Origin: Deltaproteobacteria bacterium
Lineage (GTDB): Bacteria > Desulfobacterota > DSM-4660 > Desulfatiglandales > HGW-15
Direction: 5' to 3'
NCBI GenBank assembly: GCA_019308985.1
Contig: JAFDHB010000189.1
Location: forward strand, 1 to 6,573
DNA: 6,573 nt
The translations under genes were made by a program, and so were the position numbers. The notes under the pieces were generated by a model. It was not told the origin of the DNA. It did no database searches and worked only from the letters and a program-made list of their open reading frames with translations. Of this stretch, positions 5,866-6,573 are shown piece after piece. Numbering within the stretch: position 1 is the stretch's first letter; the number at the start of each line of letters is the position of its first letter.

Positions 5866-5901
5866 TAGCACAAATAATAGACAATTCCTACATAACCAAC
5901 C

Positions 5902-6573
5902 ATGAATAGAGCCTTGAAAAGACTCCTACTGGCCTCCTTTCTCCTTCTCTTAGGGGGTTGTTACCCCGCCCTCCAAAGGGAAGCTACTAGGCCCAAGGAG
6001 GCGCTCGTCCAAGTGAGGTTTTTCTATCCCCGCTTCGAGGATGACATGGATTTCCGGCTTCTGACCCAGGCAATCAAGAGAAATATCGAATACCTCGAAA
6101 AACTAGGTCCGGAATATAGGTTTTGGTACGGGCCCCACGACTATACGTCGGCCCACGTGCTTGAAAGCCAACTGGCATTCCTGGATATGCTCAAGCATAC
6201 CAAAGATCCACGTGAAATCTCCAGGAAGATAAAGAGGGATTTTCTCCTTTACAGGGCGGCGGGAAGGGTAGGGAACAGGCACGTCCTTTTTACCGGCTAT
6301 TTTGAGCCGACCTATGAGGCCAGCCTCGTCCCTACGGAGACCTATCGATATGCGATTTACAGGCAACCCCCAGACCTCGTAAAGATAGACCTTGCGCTTT
6401 TCAGACCTGAGTTCAAAGGCAAGAGCATTGTGGCCAAAATAGACGGCAACAGGGTTCTGCCTTATCCTTCGAGGAGGGATATAGAGGAAGGAAAGGCACT
6501 AAGGGGTAAGGGGCTGGAGATAGCCTGGCTAAGAGATCCCCTCGACGTAGCGTTCCTCCATATCCAGGGGTCA
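5902..6573 (+). CDS. mltA: Membrane-bound lytic murein transglycosylase A (MltA), 5' part
   Basis: MltA is an outer-membrane lipoprotein that cleaves the MurNAc-GlcNAc bond of peptidoglycan, forming 1,6-anhydro ends. The frame is open to the window end, giving the first 224 residues. A short basic start (MNRALKR) is followed by a hydrophobic stretch and the lipobox LGGC with C20 as the lipidated cysteine. The residue after it is tyrosine, not aspartate, so export to the outer membrane is expected if the E. coli rule applies. Family motifs are TGYFEP (131-136), LPYPSRRDIE (186-195) and the AWLRDPLDVAFLHIQGS block (208-224). The catalytic aspartate and 3D C-terminal region lie beyond the window. 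The in-frame stop at 5893-5895 fixes ATG 5902 as the earliest start, yet no Shine-Dalgarno is visible before it. It is divergent from lpxC; both act on envelope synthesis or turnover. Confidence 0.93.
   Translation, partial: MNRALKRLLLASFLLLLGGCYPALQREATRPKEALVQVRFFYPRFEDDMDFRLLTQAIKRNIEYLEKLGPEYRFWYGPHDYTSAHVLESQLAFLDMLKHTKDPREISRKIKRDFLLYRAAGRVGNRHVLFTGYFEPTYEASLVPTETYRYAIYRQPPDLVKIDLALFRPEFKGKSIVAKIDGNRVLPYPSRRDIEEGKALRGKGLEIAWLRDPLDVAFLHIQGS

Noticed and set aside
5633..5905. Plus-strand open frame of 90 codons in the lpxC/mltA gap
   Set aside because: TTG start without ribosome binding site, AT-rich composition and no recognisable domain; it runs through the promoter and palindromes and overlaps the mltA start.

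Overview
The window looks like chromosomal DNA of a Gram-negative, probably strictly anaerobic bacterium. LpxC (lipid A synthesis) and an MltA lipoprotein imply an outer membrane. A four-gene ATP-dependent aryl-CoA reductase cluster implies anaerobic aromatic degradation. Together with a strong sigma-54-type promoter and small hairpin repeats, this would fit a Desulfobacterota-like (deltaproteobacterial) organism, but that taxonomic guess is inference.

Layout. Bases 1-348 are non-coding. They hold a TTCGAATTTC direct repeat, two strong hairpins (62-78 and 87-107), a cluster of TTGAA/TTCAA motifs and the leader of the first operon. Bases 349-4507 are a tightly packed plus-strand operon of four genes. 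The first two encode the Fe-S catalytic subunits (BcrB/BzdO-like and BcrC/BzdN-like) and the last two the ASKHA ATPase subunits of a class I benzoyl-CoA-reductase-type enzyme. Genes 1 and 2 are 6 bp apart, genes 2 and 3 overlap by 4 bp (ATGA), and genes 3 and 4 meet within a few bases. After a 21-bp convergent gap comes lpxC on the minus strand (4529-5458). A 443-bp intergenic region follows (5459-5901), and then the 5' part of mltA on the plus strand runs off the window end.

How it works together. By homology, the two ATPase subunits share a [4Fe-4S] cluster and use ATP hydrolysis to push low-potential electrons into the two catalytic subunits, which dearomatise an aryl-CoA. All expected cysteines are present: 39 residues apart in each ATPase, exactly as in the HgdC archetype, and three plausible ligands in each catalytic subunit. 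The substrate cannot be read from the sequence; benzoyl-, methylbenzoyl- or tetrahydronaphthoyl-CoA are all possible. No ligase, dienoyl-CoA hydratase, ring hydrolase or ferredoxin gene is in the window.

The most unexpected signal lies in the lpxC/mltA intergenic region. A sequence matching the sigma-54 -24/-12 consensus throughout (TGGCACG-N4-TTGCT) points at lpxC. It has a perfect palindrome (TGTGGTA-AAAA-TACCACA) about 130-150 bp upstream, where an enhancer-binding protein would sit, and nested inverted repeats in the predicted 5' leader. On the mltA side there is a perfect extended -10 (TGATATAAT) with a 17-bp palindrome just upstream. These are sequence-based predictions only.
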